Assembly: GCA_028820945.1 (NCBI GenBank)
Contig: JAPPHW010000389.1
Location: 1-17,151, forward strand
DNA: 17,151 bases
Origin: Defluviicoccus sp.
Lineage (GTDB): Bacteria; Pseudomonadota; Alphaproteobacteria; MPNO01
Reading direction: 5' to 3'
A model generated the notes under the pieces. That model was not told where the DNA came from. It worked only from the letters and a program-made list of their open reading frames with translations, and did not search any database. Both the position numbers and the translations under genes were made by a program. Numbering within the stretch: position 1 is the first letter of the stretch; each line of letters starts with the position of its first letter. Positions 14,606 to 17,151 of the stretch are shown one piece after another.

Positions 14606-15043
14606 TCAGCCCTGGGGAATCCGGACCATGAGGTCGAGACCGAGCTGGCGGAAGACGTCGATGTGGTCGACCATGACCCAGTTCTCGGCGAGCTTCCCGT
14701 CCTTCACGAGCCAGAAGTCGGAAAAGCGCATGCGCATCTTCCTCCCGGTCGCGGGGTAGCCGAGGTAGGGGCCGAGGTGGGTACCGGTCAGGTACCCGGT
14801 GGCGGCGATCCACGTGTCGTCCGCGAACTCGATGTCGTTCTTCGCGAAATAGTCGGGGAAGGCGGTGTAGAACGGCACCATGACGTCGCGCTTGAACGCG
14901 ACGAGGCCGTGCACGTCGCCGAATCCGGGTGGACCGTGCCAGATCATGTCCTCGTGCCAGTAGGCGTCATGCGCATCGAGGTCCTGCGCGTTCAGCGCGG
15001 CATACATGTCCCGGACGAGTTGCAGATTGTCGCTTGCGCTCAT
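14606..15043 (-). CDS. Single-domain SnoaL/NTF2-like protein
   Basis: 145-aa NTF2-fold protein spanning one complete SnoaL-like domain. Features: an N-terminal helix NLQLVRDMYAALNAQDL, the strand segment YWHEDMIWHGPPGFGDVHG, RMRFSDFWLVKDGKLAENW and a closing VDHIDVFRQLGLDLM. ATG 15043 has GGAG 8 nt upstream. It lies 85 bp downstream of the sugar-type ABC permease gene on the same strand, so it may be the last gene of that operon. Catalysis (cyclase, dehydratase or hydrolase) cannot be decided from the fold. Its close likeness to domain 2 of the neighbouring 338-aa protein suggests a shared or sequential role on one substrate. Confidence 0.88.
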   Translation of the reverse strand: MSASDNLQLVRDMYAALNAQDLDAHDAYWHEDMIWHGPPGFGDVHGLVAFKRDVMVPFYTAFPDYFAKNDIEFADDTWIAATGYLTGTHLGPYLGYPATGRKMRMRFSDFWLVKDGKLAENWVMVDHIDVFRQLGLDLMVRIPQG

Positions 15044-15128
15044 TCACTTCACTCCGTGCGTTGCAGCCGACGGATCGCGAGCTGCCGAAACGGACCCGCC
15101 GCTGCGATCCCCTGGGTTCATCTCCGAT

Positions 15129-15965
15129 TCACCCCTTGGTCGCTCCCGCCGTCAGTCCCGCCACGATGTGCTTCTGGAACGCGTAGACCAGGATGATGAT
15201 CGGAATGGTGACCGACACCGCTCCCGCGATGCCGTGCATGAGGCGGGTGACGCTCTGCTTCTGGCCCATGTAGTTCCCGAGCGCCGCGGTCATGGTGGTC
15301 ATGTCGCCGTTCATCAACTGGCTCGAGATGATGAAGTCGTTGTAGGCGAGGAGGAACGAGAACAGCCCGGCCGTCACGATCCCCGGCCACATGACCGGAA
15401 CGATGACCCTCCGGAACGCCCCCCAGCGGGAGCACCCGTCGACCATGGCCGCCTCGTCCATGTCCCGGGGGATGCCCACGAAGAACGCCCGCATCATCCA
15501 GATGGTAAACGGCTGGTTGATCGCCACCAGGACCATGATGAGGGTCTCGTAGCGGCTCCAGATCCCCAAGTCGAAGAAGGCGGGGCGGTAGGCGGTCAGG
15601 AGGACGACATGGGGCATCGCGCGAAAGACGAGGGCGGCGATAAGGAGCCAGAACCCGAGCGACCCCTCGTAGCGCGCGAGGGCATAGCCCGCGAGGCAGC
15701 CGATGGTGAGGGAGACGGCCACCGTGGCCCCGGTCACGATCGTGGTGTTGATCGCGAACTGCCAGAACGCGTCCTCCACCCAGACGTGGTGGAAGTGCTC
15801 GAACGTGAAGGGAGCGAAGAGCTTGGGCGGCGTGGCGAACGCGTCCACCGGCTTGCGGAAGGAGATGAGGATCATCCACAGGAACGGAAACATCGCGACC
15901 GCGAACCAGACCGCCATCCCCGCCCCCGAGGTGGTCCGCGCGAGAGGCGAGAGACGCGGCCTCAT
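15129..15965 (-). CDS. Carbohydrate-type ABC transporter permease (MalG-like)
   Basis: 278-aa inner-membrane subunit of an ABC importer of the sugar (CUT1) type, with six predicted helices (about 15-35, 72-95, 104-125, 140-160, 195-212, 243-265). The cytoplasmic EAA loop DEAAMVDGCSRWGAFRRVIV (170-189, then P190) contacts the ATPase. ATG 15965 lies 4 bp after the stop of the MalF-like gene. Solute-binding protein and ATPase genes are not in the window and may lie beyond the right end. The class also moves polyols, glycerol phosphate and other small organics, so the substrate need not be a sugar. Confidence 0.93.
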   Translation of the reverse strand: MRPRLSPLARTTSGAGMAVWFAVAMFPFLWMILISFRKPVDAFATPPKLFAPFTFEHFHHVWVEDAFWQFAINTTIVTGATVAVSLTIGCLAGYALARYEGSLGFWLLIAALVFRAMPHVVLLTAYRPAFFDLGIWSRYETLIMVLVAINQPFTIWMMRAFFVGIPRDMDEAAMVDGCSRWGAFRRVIVPVMWPGIVTAGLFSFLLAYNDFIISSQLMNGDMTTMTAALGNYMGQKQSVTRLMHGIAGAVSVTIPIIILVYAFQKHIVAGLTAGATKG

Positions 15966-15969
15966 CGGT

Positions 15970-17019
15970 CTACCGCCTCCCCCGGTGGTCGCGGTACGTG
16001 TGCACCAGCACCGGTATCAGCAGGATAACGACCCCGACCACGGTCAGGATCGCGTAGGCCGCCGCCTTGTTCGCGTTGTCCTCGTAGGAGAGCGTGTAGT
16101 AGGTCAGGTACTGCACAGAATTGGCGAACACGCTCGCGCCGAAGACGAGGATCGGCTCGAAGACCCGGTACGCGTCCATCACGTGAATGACCGTGATGAC
16201 CGCGATGAGGGGCGCGAGATGCGGGATGATGACGTAGCGCAGCCGCTGCCACGCGTTCGCGCCATCGATCATCGCGGCCTCGAGCGGATCCTGCGGCACG
16301 GTCTGGAGTCCCGCGTACAGGATGATGAAGGCGAAGGGGGCGGCGAACCAGATGCCGTAGGCGATGATGAGGGTGCGGATGGTGAGCTGATCCGCGAGGA
16401 AGTAGAACCGCCCGAAACCGAGGGCCTCGATGAGCGAGGCGATCACCGCGCCATCCAGGAACAGCCAGTAAACGGCGAGGGACGAGACGACGGGGGTCAC
16501 GATCATCGGGAGAATCGATACGAAGACCATCGTCCCGCGCAGGCGCTCCGACGCCCGGTTGACGCCGAGGGCGAGGCCGAGACCGATGAGGAGCACGAAG
16601 GGGGTGGTGCCGAAGGTATAGAGCAGCGTGAACTCGAGCGCCGACCAGAAGTCGACGTTGGTGATCTCGCGATGCAGCTCGGAGATGAAACCGCGAAGCG
16701 ACGTGACCTCCCGCGCGCCGGACAGGATCTCGTCCAGCCCCTCGACCTCGGCCGCGTGGACGATGTTGTCGCCGCCGACGAACTTCCACACCCTGATCGC
16801 CCGGCCGTCCTCGTCAAGCACCGGCTGCGGCACCACCCGGGTGACCTGGCGCTTGAGCCCGCCGAACAGCGGGACCTCGGTGGTGAGCTCGACGAGCTCG
16901 GTCTTCACGTAGGACTGGTGCAGGGCCAGGTACACGACGCCCGCAAGGGGCATCGCGATGAGGAGCAGCATCGAGACCACGGACGGGGCCACGAAGCAGA
17001 GAAAGGACTTGCGCTTCAC
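15970..17019 (-). CDS. Carbohydrate-type ABC transporter permease (MalF-like)
   Basis: 349-aa partner permease from GTG 17019, chosen because AGGGA precedes it by 8 nt and the N-terminus KRKSFLCFVAPSVV fits the start of TM1 in this family. The frame remains open to 17124, but that extension is encoded by G/C homopolymer sequence and gives only Pro/Gly runs, so it is rejected. After TM1 (about 8-33) comes an unusually long periplasmic loop (about 34-122), reminiscent of the extra MalF loop, then five more helices. The EAA loop is EAAMIDGANAWQRLRYVIIP (247-266). It forms a heterodimer with the MalG-like protein encoded 4 bp downstream. Confidence 0.9.
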   Translation of the reverse strand: MKRKSFLCFVAPSVVSMLLLIAMPLAGVVYLALHQSYVKTELVELTTEVPLFGGLKRQVTRVVPQPVLDEDGRAIRVWKFVGGDNIVHAAEVEGLDEILSGAREVTSLRGFISELHREITNVDFWSALEFTLLYTFGTTPFVLLIGLGLALGVNRASERLRGTMVFVSILPMIVTPVVSSLAVYWLFLDGAVIASLIEALGFGRFYFLADQLTIRTLIIAYGIWFAAPFAFIILYAGLQTVPQDPLEAAMIDGANAWQRLRYVIIPHLAPLIAVITVIHVMDAYRVFEPILVFGASVFANSVQYLTYYTLSYEDNANKAAAYAILTVVGVVILLIPVLVHTYRDHRGRR

Positions 17020-17051
17020 GCCGGTATCCCTGAACGACGCTCGCGGGACCG

Positions 17052-17151
17052 GCCCGGCCCCCCCCCCCCGGCCCCCCCGGGGGGGGGGGGGGGGGGGAAG
17101 TTGGGGGGGGGGGCCACGACCCACCCCCCGCCCCCGGCGCCCAAGGCCCCG
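17052..17151. repeat. G/C homopolymer-rich end of the sequence, probable artefact
   Basis: The last approximately 100 bases consist largely of C and G runs (a C run, then nearly 20 consecutive G, then a further G run). This is far from the codon structure of the rest of the window. It looks like a contig end built from low-quality poly-G reads, so nothing should be annotated from it. Confidence 0.75.

Overview
The DNA is very GC-rich, strongly coding-biased and carries a PrtD/HlyD-type type I secretion operon, a serralysin-like protease, sugar-type ABC permeases and clustered SnoaL/NTF2-like genes. This mix suggests an alphaproteobacterium, possibly marine or host-associated. That assignment is an inference; there is no rRNA or tRNA in the window to fix it.

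Left block (1-6593, all minus strand, transcribed right to left): a type I secretion ABC transporter (6593-4827), an HlyD-type membrane fusion protein overlapping it by 4 bp (4830-3424), then after a 206-bp leader a large secreted M10/serralysin-like metalloprotease (3217 down to base 1, running off the window). The protease has an N-terminal PPC-like domain, a zinc protease domain with HEIGHVLGLGH and a Met-turn, a short RTX block, and then at least four and a half Calx-beta repeats of about 330 bp that are nearly identical in DNA. Its true C-terminus and stop lie outside the window. The outer-membrane (TolC-like) partner is not present.

Middle block (6594-8531): a 343-bp gap with a candidate promoter for the secretion operon, then a complete DDE transposase gene (8265-6937, minus) of an insertion sequence. 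Between the transposase and surE lies an approximately 120-150 bp remnant of a peptide-type (DppB-like) ABC permease, a sign of past rearrangement.

Right block (8528-17151): surE (minus) is divergent from an amidase-signature hydrolase (plus), followed 9 bp later by an MFS transporter. Next come two two-domain SnoaL/NTF2-like proteins (plus). They converge on a minus-strand group read from the right end: two sugar-type ABC permeases (MalF-like, MalG-like) and a single-domain SnoaL/NTF2-like protein. Together these carry five NTF2-like domains with an amidase, an exporter or importer, and half of an ABC importer, which looks like an uncharacterised small-molecule uptake and catabolism locus. 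The last approximately 95 bases are long G and C runs that look like a contig-end sequencing artefact.
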